DNA of 64,000 nucleotides from Acidovorax sp. 107. Its GTDB lineage: Bacteria; Pseudomonadota; Gammaproteobacteria; Burkholderiales; Burkholderiaceae_C. The position numbers were made by a program, and so were the translations under genes. Positions 29,353 to 38,638 of the stretch are shown one piece after another (position 1 is the stretch's first letter; each line of letters opens with the position of its first letter). Location: assembly GCF_003058055.1 (NCBI RefSeq), contig NZ_QBTZ01000001.1, forward strand, positions 4,110,001 through 4,174,000. Reading direction: 5' to 3'. A model generated the notes under the pieces. The model saw only the letters and a program-made list of their open reading frames with translations. It was not told the DNA's origin and ran no database searches.

Positions 29353-30491
29353 TTCTCCCAGCTGAACTCGGGTTCTTCGCGGCCGAAGTGGCCGTACGCT
29401 GCGGTCTTTTCATAGATCGGGCGCAGCAGGTCCAGCATCTGGATGATGCCCTTGGGGCGCAGGTCGAAATGCTCGCGCACCAGAGCGGCCAGGCGCTCGT
29501 CCGACACCACGCCCGTGCCCTCGGTGTACACGGTGATGTTCATCGGCTCGGCCACGCCGATGGCGTAGGCCACCTGGATCTGGCACTGGCGGGCCAGGCC
29601 GGCGGCCACGATGTTCTTGGCCACGTAGCGCGCGGCATAGGCGGCCGAGCGGTCCACCTTCGTTGGGTCCTTGCCGCTGAACGCACCGCCGCCGTGGGGG
29701 CAGGCACCGCCGTAGGTGTCCACGATGATCTTGCGGCCGGTCAGACCGCAGTCGCCTTGCGGGCCGCCGATGACGAAGCGGCCGGTGGGGTTGATCAGGT
29801 AGCGCGTGTCTTTGAGCCATTCCTTGGGCAGCACGGGCTTGATGATCTCTTCGATGATGGCTTCGGTGAACGAGGCCTTCATCTTGGTTTGCGTTTCGCT
29901 CTGGTCGGGGTGGTGCTGGGTGGAGAGCACCACGGTGTCGATGCTGTGGGGCTTGCCGTCCACGTAGCGCATCGTCACTTGCGACTTGGCGTCGGGGCGC
30001 AGGAACGGCAGGCGGCCGTCCTTGCGCAGCTGGGCCTGGCGCTCGACGAGGCGGTGTGCGTAGTAGATCGGCGCGGGCATCAGCTCGGGCGTCTCGTCGC
30101 AGGCGTAGCCGAACATCAGGCCCTGGTCACCGGCGCCGGTGTTCAAGTGGTCGTCGCTCGCGTGGTCCACGCCCTGGGCGATGTCGTTGGACTGCTTGTC
30201 GTAGGCCACCAGCACGGCGCAGCCCTTGTAGTCAATGCCGTAGTCGGTGTTGTCGTAGCCGATGCGCTTGATGGTGTCGCGTGCCACCTGGATGTAGTCC
30301 ACGTGGGCGTTGGTGGTGATTTCGCCCGCCAGCACCACGAGGCCGGTGTTGGTCAGCGTTTCAGCGGCGACGCGGCTGCGGGGGTCTTGCTTGAAGATCG
30401 CATCGAGAATCGCGTCCGAGATCTGATCGGCCACCTTGTCGGGGTGGCCTTCGGAGACGGATTCCGAGGTAAAGAGAAAGTCGTTCGCCAT
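29310..30491 (-). CDS. metK: S-adenosylmethionine synthase
   Basis: Makes S-adenosylmethionine from methionine and ATP in the cytoplasm. The 393-residue protein carries [15 protein letters not shown] (His in the ATP site), [12 protein letters not shown], and the [20 protein letters not shown] phosphate loop. The C-terminal [15 protein letters not shown] matches the family tail but lies within a duplicated hairpin-rich unit. Preceded by a roughly 110-nt leader able to fold, then the divergent lpxL-type gene. Confidence 0.98.
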   Translation of the reverse strand: MANDFLFTSESVSEGHPDKVADQISDAILDAIFKQDPRSRVAAETLTNTGLVVLAGEITTNAHVDYIQVARDTIKRIGYDNTDYGIDYKGCAVLVAYDKQSNDIAQGVDHASDDHLNTGAGDQGLMFGYACDETPELMPAPIYYAHRLVERQAQLRKDGRLPFLRPDAKSQVTMRYVDGKPHSIDTVVLSTQHHPDQSETQTKMKASFTEAIIEEIIKPVLPKEWLKDTRYLINPTGRFVIGGPQGDCGLTGRKIIVDTYGGACPHGGGAFSGKDPTKVDRSAAYAARYVAKNIVAAGLARQCQIQVAYAIGVAEPMNITVYTEGTGVVSDERLAALVREHFDLRPKGIIQMLDLLRPIYEKTAAYGHFGREEPEFSWEKTDKAAALRAAAGL

Positions 30492-30600
30492 TTGAATAAA
30501 CTCCTGTGTTCCGGCATTTGGGGCGTTGCCCTCACCCCGAAGGAGCTTTGGCGAACGCTTTAGCAGTTTTTTTTAACGTCGCCCTGCAAGTTGCTCATTT
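30492..30600 (-). other. metK 5' leader, potentially structured
   Basis: The minus-strand leader contains a GGGG...CCCC hairpin with an inner GGGC-AAC-GCCC (30520-30538) and an AGGAG site near the start. A known SAM or SAH riboswitch consensus was not recognised by eye. Regulation through RNA structure is possible but unproven. Confidence 0.3.
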
Positions 30601-30623
30601 AACTCAGCGACCCCTCTATTTTA

Positions 30624-31487
30624 ATGCCAGTCGTCTTTCGATTCTTTTCCGTATTTCCACTGTGGTTGCTCCACGTCATGGGCGCGGCCATGGGCTGGGT
30701 GGCGTTTGTGGCATCGCCCACGTACCGGCGCCGGTTCCTCGCCAACTCGGCACTGGCGGGGTATGCGTTTGGCGATGTGCGTGCTGCCGTGGCCCACGCG
30801 GGGCGCATGGTGGCCGAGCTGCCGCGCCTGTGGCTGGGCGCCACCATGCCCTGCACCCTTGCGGGCGAAGCCTGCGTGGAGCGGGCCTATGCCGCGGGCC
30901 GCGGCATCGTGTTTCTCACCCCGCACCAGGGGTGCTTTGAGCTGTCGGCCCAGGCCGCTGCGCGGCGCTGGAGTGCGGAGCGTGGCCCCATCACGGTGCT
31001 GTACCGCCCCGCGCGCCAGGCCTGGCTGGCCAAGGTGATGGAAACCGCCCGCAACCGCCCCGGCATGCTGGCCGTGCCCACCACGCTGGCGGGGGTGCGC
31101 CAGATGATCAAGGCCTTGCGCCGGGGCGAGGCCGTGGGCCTGCTGCCCGACCAGGTGCCGCCCGAAGGCCAGGGCCAGTGGTCGCCCTTTTTTGGACGGG
31201 ACGCCTACACCATGACCCTGGCCGTGCGCCTGGCGCAGCAGACCGGTGCGGCCGTGGTGCTGGCGCGTTGCGAGCGGCTGCCCTGGGGGCGTGGCTACGT
31301 CACGCATTTCGAGCCCTTGGCCCGGCCGCTGTCCGACCAGATGGACCAGGCTGTGCTGCAGATCAACCAGGCCATGGAACACCTCATTCGCCAATGCCCC
31401 GAGCAATACTTGTGGGGCTATGGCCGCTACAAGCAGCCGCGCGGCGAGGCTTCTCCTGCCGAACCTGCAGCAGGGGGCGCGGCATGA
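30624..31487 (+). CDS. LpxL/LpxM-family lysophospholipid acyltransferase, copy 1
   Basis: A 287-residue inner-membrane acyltransferase of the lipid A biosynthesis (HtrB/LpxL) family. One N-terminal membrane segment (about 5-30) is followed by the catalytic HX4E motif in TPHQGCFE and by GLLPDQVPPEGQGQW. It should transfer a secondary acyl chain to lipid A precursors. Its stop overlaps the next acyltransferase (ATGA). Two tandem lpxL-like genes divergent from metK are common in Burkholderiales. Confidence 0.88.
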   Translation: MPVVFRFFSVFPLWLLHVMGAAMGWVAFVASPTYRRRFLANSALAGYAFGDVRAAVAHAGRMVAELPRLWLGATMPCTLAGEACVERAYAAGRGIVFLTPHQGCFELSAQAAARRWSAERGPITVLYRPARQAWLAKVMETARNRPGMLAVPTTLAGVRQMIKALRRGEAVGLLPDQVPPEGQGQWSPFFGRDAYTMTLAVRLAQQTGAAVVLARCERLPWGRGYVTHFEPLARPLSDQMDQAVLQINQAMEHLIRQCPEQYLWGYGRYKQPRGEASPAEPAAGGAA

Positions 31488-32365
31488 AGGGCCTGACAGG
31501 GCGTCTGGGCGTGGGGTTCATGCGGGTGCTGGCGCTGCTGCCGCTGCCGGTGTTGCGCGGCATGGGCTGGCTGCTGGGGCAGGCGGCGTTCGTGCTGGTG
31601 GCGCCCCGGCGTCGGGTGGCGTTGCGCAATCTGGCCCTGTGCTTCCCCGACTGGACCGAAGCGCGCCGCCGCGCCGTGGCGCGGGCCAGCTTTGTGGCGT
31701 TCTGCCAGACCTGGCTGGACCGCAGCTGGCTCTGGGCCGCGCCGCGTTCGGTGGTGGAGCAGCGTGTGCGCCTGACGGGCGCGGTGCACGAGCTGGAAGG
31801 CGACACGCCCACCATTCTGTTTGCGCCGCACTTCTACGGCATGGACGCGGGGGGGCTGGCCTTGCCGCTGCGCAGCAGCCGTGCGTTCACCTCCATCTTT
31901 GCCACCCACCCCGACCCGGCGGTGGATGCTTGGTTCATGGCGGGGCGCCAGCGGTTTGGCGATGTGCGCATGCTCAACCGTTCGGACGGCGTCAAACCCA
32001 TCATCGCCAGCCTGCGCAAGGGCGGGCTGCTGTACCTGCTGCCCGACATGGACTACGGCCGCAACGATTCGGTGTTTGTACCGTTCTACGGCGTGACGGC
32101 GGCCACCATTCCGTCGCTGTCGCGGTTTGCGCGGCTGGGCCGGGCCAAGGTGGTGGGCGTGTATTCGCGCATGACGCCCACCGGGTACGTGGCCGAAGTC
32201 TCGCCGGCCTGGGCCAACTACCCCACTGACGATGCGGAGGCCGATACGGCCCGCATGAACCGTGAACTGCAGGCCGTGATCGACACCATGCCCGAGCAGT
32301 ACTACTGGGTGCACAAGCGATTCAAGACCCGCCCGGAGGGCGAGCCCTCGGTGTATTCACGCTGA
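31484..32365 (+). CDS. LpxL/LpxM-family lysophospholipid acyltransferase, copy 2
   Basis: A 293-residue relative of the preceding gene with the catalytic HX4D motif in APHFYGMD and LYLLPDMDYGRNDSVFVPF. The N-terminus has a hydrophobic segment (about 13-38). Start ATG 31484 overlaps the upstream stop by four bases. The two enzymes probably add different secondary acyl chains to lipid A; which is LpxL and which LpxM cannot be told from sequence. Confidence 0.88.
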   Translation: MKGLTGRLGVGFMRVLALLPLPVLRGMGWLLGQAAFVLVAPRRRVALRNLALCFPDWTEARRRAVARASFVAFCQTWLDRSWLWAAPRSVVEQRVRLTGAVHELEGDTPTILFAPHFYGMDAGGLALPLRSSRAFTSIFATHPDPAVDAWFMAGRQRFGDVRMLNRSDGVKPIIASLRKGGLLYLLPDMDYGRNDSVFVPFYGVTAATIPSLSRFARLGRAKVVGVYSRMTPTGYVAEVSPAWANYPTDDAEADTARMNRELQAVIDTMPEQYYWVHKRFKTRPEGEPSVYSR

Positions 32366-32386
32366 AATCTCAGGGAAAATGGCCTG

Positions 32387-32434
32387 AAGCGCTAGTACAT
32401 CATGCGTTGATAGCTATTGTTTGGATAGCAAAAA
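32387..32434 (+). repeat. Dispersed intergenic repeat, copy E
   Basis: AAGCGCTAGTACATCATGCG then TTGATAGCTATTGTTTGGATAGCA. It is among the best-preserved copies. It lies between convergent genes and supplies the stop codon (32414-32416) of the hydrolase gene on the other strand. Confidence 0.75.
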
Positions 32435-33322
32435 TCGCCGCAGTTCCATGGCCACGCGCTCGGGGTGCTCGTGCACGACCCAGTGTGATGCCTGCTCCAC
32501 CTGCTGCACCTGCAACCGGGGAATCCAGCCGGGCAGGCCGTCGAGCAGGCCGGGCAGCAGGGCAGGGTCGTCCATGCCCCACACCACCAGCGTGGGCACG
32601 TCCACCGTCAACATCGATTCGGGCAGGGTGATGGCCTGGGCACCCGGGTCGCCCTCGCGCGGCGGGCGGATGGGGCTGGCGCGGTAGTAGTTGCAGGCAC
32701 CCTGCAAGCCCTGCTGCCACAGGCCGCGGTACTGGGCGCGCACCTCATCGGTCAGCCATGCGGGCGCGCTGCCGTCCGGGGCGTTGAAAAAGGCGAACAG
32801 GCGGCGGAAGTCGTCTTCGGCCAGCAGGGCCTCGGCATCGGGCCTACACAAGAAGTGCATGTACTGGCTGCCGGCCTGCTGGGCGGCGTTGTGTGACAGC
32901 TCGCGCACAAACGCGCCGGGGTGGGGTGAGTTGATGATGGCCAGGCGCTTCATCAGCTGGGGCTGCTGGTTGGCCAGGTTCCACGCCACGGCGCCGCCCC
33001 AGTCATGCGCAATCAGGCATTCCAGCGCGCTGCCAGGGCATTCGTGGGTAATCAGTGCCACCAGGTCCTGCACCAGGTGCTTGGCGCGGTACGCGTCCAC
33101 CGCCTGTGGGCTGCTGGACGGGCCAAACCCGCGCAGGTAAGTTGCCACACAACGATAGCCGCCGTTTTCGGGGCGGGCAAAGTGCAGCAGCAGTTCGTCC
33201 CAGATGAAGGCTCCCTCGGGGAACCCGTGCAGAAACAACAGCACGGGGCGCCCGGGGATGCCGCTCACGCGGCAGTGCAGGGTGATTCCGTGGGGGAGGT
33301 CAACAGGGCAATCTTGGATCAT
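32414..33322 (-). CDS. Alpha/beta-fold hydrolase (epoxide hydrolase-like)
   Basis: A 302-residue alpha/beta hydrolase. The oxyanion region is LFLHGFPEGAFIWDE, the nucleophile elbow is IAHDWGGAVAWN with Asp as nucleophile, the acid region is VVWGMDDPAL, and the catalytic His is in QASHWVVHEHPE. Asp in HDWGG is typical of epoxide hydrolases and haloalkane dehalogenases. Start 33322 was chosen; an ATG at 33334 is close by. The final codons lie inside repeat copy E, so the C-terminus has been shaped by the repeat. Confidence 0.85.
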   Translation of the reverse strand: MIQDCPVDLPHGITLHCRVSGIPGRPVLLFLHGFPEGAFIWDELLLHFARPENGGYRCVATYLRGFGPSSSPQAVDAYRAKHLVQDLVALITHECPGSALECLIAHDWGGAVAWNLANQQPQLMKRLAIINSPHPGAFVRELSHNAAQQAGSQYMHFLCRPDAEALLAEDDFRRLFAFFNAPDGSAPAWLTDEVRAQYRGLWQQGLQGACNYYRASPIRPPREGDPGAQAITLPESMLTVDVPTLVVWGMDDPALLPGLLDGLPGWIPRLQVQQVEQASHWVVHEHPERVAMELRRFLLSKQ

Positions 33323-33372
33323 GGCGCTATGCATTTTGTAGCTGCGAGCGCATGAAAAGATTGCGCTTGCGG

Positions 33373-34128
33373 CTAGTTGGACTCGGATTCGCCGGTGGAC
33401 GACGGCTGGGCGGGGCTGACGCTGTCCGCAGCGGCAGAGGGCTCTTCGGAGAGGGGCTTCACCGGGTGCGCCCACTGCCACAGCAGCTGGGCCACTTCAT
33501 CCACCCCTTGCTTCTTGAGGGCGGAAAACATCTTCACCTCGCCGCCACCGGCGTGCAGTCGCGTAATCGACAGCACCTTGGCCTGTTCGGCGCGCGTGAG
33601 CTTGTCGGCCTTGGTCAGCACGATGAGGAACTTAAGGCCTTCTTCCACGCGAGGGCGCACCACTTCGAGCAGGGCTTCGTCCAGCTCGGTCAGACCCAGG
33701 CGCGGATCGCACAGCAGCACGATGCCGGTCAGGCCGGGCCGGCTGACGAGGTAGTTAACCATCACCTGCTGCCAGCGCACCTTGTCCGAGCGCGACACGG
33801 CGGCGTAGCCATAGCCGGGCAGGTCGGCCAGCACGGCGTCCATCACCCCTTGTTTGCCCAGCGAGAACAGGTTGATGTGCTGGGTGCGCCCTGGCTTTTT
33901 GGACGCAAACGCCAGCTGCTTTTGCTGGGTGAGGGTGTTGATGCAGGTGGATTTGCCCGCATTGGAGCGGCCCACGAAGGCGATTTCGGGCACGTCGATG
34001 GGCGGCAGGTGGTGCAGTTGCGCCGCCGTGGTGAGGAACCTGGCAGTGTGCATCCAGCCCATGGCGATTTTGGCGTCGGGTGCGGGCGGGAGAGAGCCAG
34101 CAACTGGCGCAGAGGGGGGTGTCGTCAT
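33373..34128 (-). CDS. engB: Ribosome biogenesis GTP-binding protein EngB/YsxC
   Basis: A 251-residue cytoplasmic GTPase needed for large-subunit assembly. G motifs are visible: GRSNAGKST (G1), the GRT turn (G2), DLPGYGYA (G3) and TKADK (G4). A C-terminal extension of about 30 residues (rich in Ser, Pro and Glu) exceeds the usual length of about 200. Divergent from the cytochrome c4 gene across 72 bp, as usual in Burkholderiales. Confidence 0.95.
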   Translation of the reverse strand: MTTPPSAPVAGSLPPAPDAKIAMGWMHTARFLTTAAQLHHLPPIDVPEIAFVGRSNAGKSTCINTLTQQKQLAFASKKPGRTQHINLFSLGKQGVMDAVLADLPGYGYAAVSRSDKVRWQQVMVNYLVSRPGLTGIVLLCDPRLGLTELDEALLEVVRPRVEEGLKFLIVLTKADKLTRAEQAKVLSITRLHAGGGEVKMFSALKKQGVDEVAQLLWQWAHPVKPLSEEPSAAADSVSPAQPSSTGESESN

Positions 34129-34200
34129 GGGGAGTTGGGAGAGAAAGAACCGTCATTGTAGAATCGCGAGGTTTTGCGCACATAAACACACACCCTCGAT

Positions 34201-34830
34201 ATGAAGTTGCTCGCCTCATTGCTGACGGCTGCCGCACTGGCAGCACCTGTTTTCTCGGCCTTTGCAGCGGGTGATGCACCCAAAGCGGCCAAGCCGGATC
34301 TCGTCAAGGGCGAGGCCAGCTTCACTGCTGTGTGTGCGGCCTGCCACGGCGCAGACGGCAACTCCGCCATTGCGGCCAACCCCAAGCTGTCCCAGCAACA
34401 CCCCGAATATCTGATCAAGCAGCTGCAGGAATTCAAGTCCGGCAAGCGCAACAACGCGATCATGAAGGGCTTTGCCACGGCGCTGTCGGATGACGACATG
34501 CGCAACGTCGCTTACTGGCTCACCTCCAAGCCCGCCAAGGCCGGCTTTGCCAAGGACAAGGATCTGGTCGCCATGGGCGAGCGCATCTACCGCGGTGGCG
34601 TCCCGGACCGCCAGATTGCCGCCTGTGCTGGCTGCCACAGCCCCAACGGCGCCGGCATTCCCGCGCAGTACCCCCGCCTGTCCGGCCAGCACGCCGACTA
34701 CACGGTGTCGCAGCTGAACACGTTCCGCGACGGCTCGCGTGCCAACAGCATCCAGATGACCCAGGTGGCGGCCAAGCTCAACGACAAGGAAATCAAGGCC
34801 GTGGCGGATTACATCGCCGGCCTGCGTTGA
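34201..34830 (+). CDS. Diheme cytochrome c4
   Basis: A 209-residue periplasmic electron carrier. A signal peptide with cleavage near residue 22-23 (AFAA) is followed by two heme-c motifs, CAACH (45-49) and CAGCH (142-146), in two homologous halves. It likely shuttles electrons from the bc1 complex to terminal oxidases. It is followed by a terminator and then the two system II maturation genes that attach its hemes. Confidence 0.95.
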   Translation: MKLLASLLTAAALAAPVFSAFAAGDAPKAAKPDLVKGEASFTAVCAACHGADGNSAIAANPKLSQQHPEYLIKQLQEFKSGKRNNAIMKGFATALSDDDMRNVAYWLTSKPAKAGFAKDKDLVAMGERIYRGGVPDRQIAACAGCHSPNGAGIPAQYPRLSGQHADYTVSQLNTFRDGSRANSIQMTQVAAKLNDKEIKAVADYIAGLR

Positions 34831-34896
34831 TTGATCTTTGTCATAGTCCGGCCTGTTTGACCGGGCCGCACGGAACCTACCGCCAATAACAACCCC

Positions 34897-34937
34897 AAAA
34901 AGGGCGGGTCCATCACAGCGATGGTCCCGCCCTTTTT
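34897..34937 (+). terminator. Rho-independent terminator after cytochrome c4
   Basis: GGGCGGGTCCATC pairs with GATGGTCCCGCCC (one mismatch) around an ACAGC loop, flanked by A- and T-runs. An in-frame ATG for resB at 34921 lies inside this hairpin, which argues for the later ATG 34969. Confidence 0.85.
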
Positions 34938-34968
34938 CTTTCGCGCTTTGCAGACACTGCCTCCTCCC

Positions 34969-37122
34969 ATGTCCGACAACACCCAGGGCCTTCGCATGAA
35001 GTCCGGCTCCCAGGCCCTGCGTGCCGGGGTCGAACTGCTGTCTTCCATGCGGTTCGCCATCTCGCTGCTGACGGTGATCTGTATCGCCTCGGTGATTGGC
35101 ACGGTGCTCAAGCAGCACGAACCGGCCACCAATTACGTCAACCAGTTTGGTCCGTTCTGGGCCGAGTTGTTCGGCGCGATCCAGCTCAATGCGGTATACA
35201 GCGCCTGGTGGTTTCTGCTGATCCTGGCATTCCTGGTGATCAGCACCTCGCTGTGCATTGCCCGCAACACCCCCAAGATCCTGGTGGACCTCAAGGCTTA
35301 CAAGGAAAACATCCGCGAGCAAAGCCTCAAGGCGTTTCACCACAAGGCACAGGCCGACTTGCCGGAATCGGCCGAGGCCGAGGCGCGCCGCATCGGCACG
35401 CTGCTGGCCGGCGGTGGCTGGAAGGTGCGCCTGCAGCAGCGCGACACGGCCGCAGGGCCTGGGACGGGCTGGATGGTGGCGGCCAAGGCAGGCGCTGCCA
35501 ACAAGATCGGCTACATCGCAGCGCACAGCGCCATCGTGCTGGTGTGCGTGGGCGGTTTGCTGGATGGCGACCTTATCGTGCGCGCGCAGATGCTGTTGGG
35601 CGGCAAGTCGGTCTATAACGGCGGCGGGTTGATCGCCGATGTGAAACCCGAGCACCGCCTGTCCGAGCGCAACCCCACCTTCCGGGGCAATCTGCTGGTG
35701 GCCGAGGGCACGCAGTCGAGCACCGCGATCCTGAGCCAGTCTGACGGCGTGCTGCTGCAGGACCTGCCGTTTGCGATCGAGCTCAAGAAGTTCATCGTGG
35801 AGCACTACTCCACGGGCATGCCCAAGCTGTTTGCCAGCGAGATCATCATCCACGACAAGGCCACGGGCGAGAAGACGCCCGCCCGCGTCGAGGTGAACCA
35901 CCCGGCCAGCTACAAGGGCATCGAGATCTACCAGTCCAGCTTTGATGACGGTGGCTCGCACCTCAAGCTGCGCGCCGTGCCCATGGTGGCAGGGGCCAAG
36001 CCTTTCGACGTGGAGGGTGTGGTCGGCAACTCCACCCAGCTCACCAACCAAGGTGGCGGCCCTGGCAGCGACACGCTGACGCTGGAGTTCACGGCCCTGC
36101 GCACCATCAATGTGGAAAACTTTGGCGGCGCGGGCCCTGGCGGCAGCGGCGCAGACGTGCGCAAGGTGGATCTGCGTGAGTCGGTGGAGTCGCGCCTGGG
36201 CGCTGCCAACAAGACCGTCACCAAAAAGGAACTGCGCAACGTGGGCCCCAGCGTGAGCTACAAGCTGCGCGACGCCGCCGGCCAGGCCCGCGAGTTCCAC
36301 AACTACATGCTGCCAGTGGATACGGGCGACGGCGTGCCTGTGTTCCTGCTCGGCGTGCGCGAGTCCCCGGCGGAGCCCTTCCGGTACCTGCGTGTGCCGG
36401 CGGACGATAAGGGCAGCACGGACGGCTTCATGCGCATGAAGGCCGCCCTGGCCGACCCCCAAGCCCGGGAGCAGGCGGTGCGCCGCTATGTGTCGCAGGC
36501 CATGGATGCCTCGCGCCCAGAGCTGGCCGAACAACTGCAGCAGTCTGCCGTGCGTGCATTGGCGCTGTTCGCGGGCAAGGGCATGGTCGATGGCAAGCCC
36601 ACGGGCGGGCTGCAGGCGGTGTCGGACTTCATGGAGGCCAACGTGCCCGAGGCCGAGCGTGCGCGTGCGGGCGAGGTGCTGGTGCGTATCCTGAACGGCT
36701 CGCTGTTTGAGCTGGCCCAGCTGTCCCGCCAGCGTGCGGGGCTGCCGCCCTTGCCGCAGGACGAGCAGACCCGGGGTTTCATGACGCAGGCCGTGCTCTC
36801 GCTCAGTGACGCGCAGATCTACCCCGCGCCCATGGCGTTTGAGCTCAAGGACTTCACCCAGGTGCAGGCCAGCGTGTTCCAGGTGGCACGAGCCCCTGGC
36901 AAGAATGTTGTCTATCTGGGTTGCGCCTTGCTGATCCTGGGCGTTTTTGCCATGCTCTACGTGCGCGAGCGACGCGTGTGGGTCTGGGTGGCACCTCAGG
37001 ACGGCCGCACACAAGCCACCATGGCGTTGTCCACCAACCGCAAGACCATGGACGGCGACCGGGAGTTTGTCCAGCTCGCACAAAAACTGATCGGGGCGTC
37101 GCCCCGCGAAGGCACCGCATGA
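34969..37122 (+). CDS. resB: Cytochrome c biogenesis protein ResB
   Basis: A 717-residue membrane protein of system II heme handling (ResB/Ccs1). With CcsA it moves heme to the periplasm and ligates it to apocytochromes c. There are three N-terminal membrane segments (about 25-45, 70-90 and 165-185), a large periplasmic domain, and a last helix near 640-660. The ATG at 34969 (MSDNTQGLR) was chosen since the earlier in-frame ATG lies in a terminator. Its stop overlaps ccsA by four bases. Confidence 0.92.
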   Translation: MSDNTQGLRMKSGSQALRAGVELLSSMRFAISLLTVICIASVIGTVLKQHEPATNYVNQFGPFWAELFGAIQLNAVYSAWWFLLILAFLVISTSLCIARNTPKILVDLKAYKENIREQSLKAFHHKAQADLPESAEAEARRIGTLLAGGGWKVRLQQRDTAAGPGTGWMVAAKAGAANKIGYIAAHSAIVLVCVGGLLDGDLIVRAQMLLGGKSVYNGGGLIADVKPEHRLSERNPTFRGNLLVAEGTQSSTAILSQSDGVLLQDLPFAIELKKFIVEHYSTGMPKLFASEIIIHDKATGEKTPARVEVNHPASYKGIEIYQSSFDDGGSHLKLRAVPMVAGAKPFDVEGVVGNSTQLTNQGGGPGSDTLTLEFTALRTINVENFGGAGPGGSGADVRKVDLRESVESRLGAANKTVTKKELRNVGPSVSYKLRDAAGQAREFHNYMLPVDTGDGVPVFLLGVRESPAEPFRYLRVPADDKGSTDGFMRMKAALADPQAREQAVRRYVSQAMDASRPELAEQLQQSAVRALALFAGKGMVDGKPTGGLQAVSDFMEANVPEAERARAGEVLVRILNGSLFELAQLSRQRAGLPPLPQDEQTRGFMTQAVLSLSDAQIYPAPMAFELKDFTQVQASVFQVARAPGKNVVYLGCALLILGVFAMLYVRERRVWVWVAPQDGRTQATMALSTNRKTMDGDREFVQLAQKLIGASPREGTA

Positions 37123-38468
37123 ACACCGCGACTTCTTCCTCGACCGCTACCACGATCACCTTGAACGAGGGGTTCTTCTCCCGTCGCAACTGGCTGGACT
37201 GGTTGTTTGCTGCCATCGTGGCTGTGGGCGGCTTGTATGCATTGCAGCGCTATGGCGCCTACATGGATGTCTATGAAAAAGGCATTCTGCTGAGTGCCAT
37301 TCCGTGCACGGTCTGGCTGGGGTGGTTCTGGCGCCCGTTGCGAGTGCTGATGCTGGTGGTGGCGGCCGTGGCGCTCATGGCCATCGGTCTGTACCAGCAG
37401 GACGGGGCGGGCAGCCTGGCCCGGGCGGACACGGTGTTTGGCCTCAAGTATTTCCTCTCCAGCCAGTCGGCCATCCTGTGGATGAGCATGCTGTTTTTCA
37501 TCAGCACCGCGTTCTACTGGATCGGCATGTTCTCCCGCGGCGAAGGCCAGACCATGAGCATGCTGGGCTCGCGCATTGCATGGGTGGCGGTGGCCATGGC
37601 GCTCATCGGCACGCTGGTGCGCTGGTACGAAAGCTACCTCATCGGCCCGGACATTGGCCACATCCCGGTCAGCAACCTCTATGAAGTGTTCGTGCTGTTC
37701 TGCTGGATGACGGCAGCGTTCTACCTGTACTACGAGCAGCAGTACGGCACGCGGGCCCTGGGCGGCTTTGTGATGCTGGTGGTCAGCGCCGCCGTGGGCT
37801 TCCTGCTCTGGTACACCGTGGTGCGCGAGGCACATGAGATCCAGCCGCTGGTCCCTGCGCTCAAGAGCTGGTGGATGAAGCTGCATGTGCCTGCCAACTT
37901 CATCGGCTATGGCACGTTTGCCCTGTCGGCCATGGTGGCGTTTGCCTATCTCATCAAGCTCCAGGCCACCGAGACCCGCTGGTACAAGCTGGCCCCGCTG
38001 TGGCTGCTGGGCGTGGTGCTGTGTTTCGAGCCCATCGTGTTTCGCCAAGGTGCGACGGAAAATGGTGGCAGCTACTGGATGGTGTACTTCGGTATTTCGG
38101 CGTTGATCGTGGCGGGCATCCTGCTGGGGCGCAAGCGCATTGCCGAGCGCCTGCCCTCGTTCGAAATTCTGGACGACGTGATGTACAAGTCCATCGCCGT
38201 GGGCTTTGCGTTCTTCACCATCGCCACGGTGCTGGGCGCGCTGTGGGCCGCCGAAGCCTGGGGCGGCTACTGGAGCTGGGACCCGAAGGAAACCTGGGCG
38301 CTGATCGTCTGGCTCAATTACGCGGCCTGGCTGCACATGCGGCTCATGAAGGGCCTGCGCGGCACCGTGTCCGCCTGGTGGGCACTGGTCGGTCTGGCGG
38401 TGACGACGTTCGCGTTCCTGGGCGTCAACATGTTCCTGAGCGGCCTGCACAGCTACGGCACGCTGTGA
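37119..38468 (+). CDS. ccsA: Cytochrome c biogenesis protein CcsA (ResC)
   Basis: A 449-residue polytopic inner-membrane heme channel. The diagnostic tryptophan-rich WGGYWSWDPKETW lies at about 381-393, preceded by conserved His residues in KLHVPANFIGYG. It forms the ResBC heme lyase with the upstream product (ATGA overlap). Together with cytochrome c4 this makes a self-contained respiratory module. Confidence 0.95.
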   Translation: MNTATSSSTATTITLNEGFFSRRNWLDWLFAAIVAVGGLYALQRYGAYMDVYEKGILLSAIPCTVWLGWFWRPLRVLMLVVAAVALMAIGLYQQDGAGSLARADTVFGLKYFLSSQSAILWMSMLFFISTAFYWIGMFSRGEGQTMSMLGSRIAWVAVAMALIGTLVRWYESYLIGPDIGHIPVSNLYEVFVLFCWMTAAFYLYYEQQYGTRALGGFVMLVVSAAVGFLLWYTVVREAHEIQPLVPALKSWWMKLHVPANFIGYGTFALSAMVAFAYLIKLQATETRWYKLAPLWLLGVVLCFEPIVFRQGATENGGSYWMVYFGISALIVAGILLGRKRIAERLPSFEILDDVMYKSIAVGFAFFTIATVLGALWAAEAWGGYWSWDPKETWALIVWLNYAAWLHMRLMKGLRGTVSAWWALVGLAVTTFAFLGVNMFLSGLHSYGTL

Positions 38469-38571
38469 GAGGGTGAGGCGGCGGGGCGTACATCCGGGCA
38501 TCGCGCGTGCGTCGGGCATTCGCAGCTCGACAGCAACTATTGCGTCTTCGGTGTAACCTGAGCGGTCCAGG

Positions 38572-38591
38572 GAACGAACTAACAGTTGTTC
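38572..38591. promoter_or_regulatory. Inverted repeat upstream of msrP
   Basis: GAAC-g-AACT, loop AAC, AGTTGTTC: an eight-base stem with one bulge, 48 bp before the msrP start. Possible operator; no known consensus was recognised. Confidence 0.3.
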
Positions 38592-38638
38592 TGCTCTACC
38601 GCTGCAGCTGTTCCCTCCCACCATGACCGGAGCCCTCT

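Noticed and set aside
29189..29413. 74-codon minus-strand frame ending with a MetK-like tail
   Set aside because: Only the last 13 codons resemble MetK; they are a remnant of the tandem duplication, not a gene.
30492..30600. Known SAM riboswitch in the metK leader
   Set aside because: No match to remembered SAM-I, SAM-II or SAH consensus elements was visible; kept only as a structured-leader observation.
34921..34968. Upstream ATG as the resB start
   Set aside because: It lies inside the terminator hairpin of the cytochrome c4 gene, and the added residues do not resemble ResB.
34216..37083. 955-codon open frame antisense to resB
   Set aside because: It is a GC-driven shadow of the real gene; the product is low-complexity His/Arg/Gln-rich and has no domain. 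Similar shadows lie opposite gltB (56217-58889) and groL (8811-10169).
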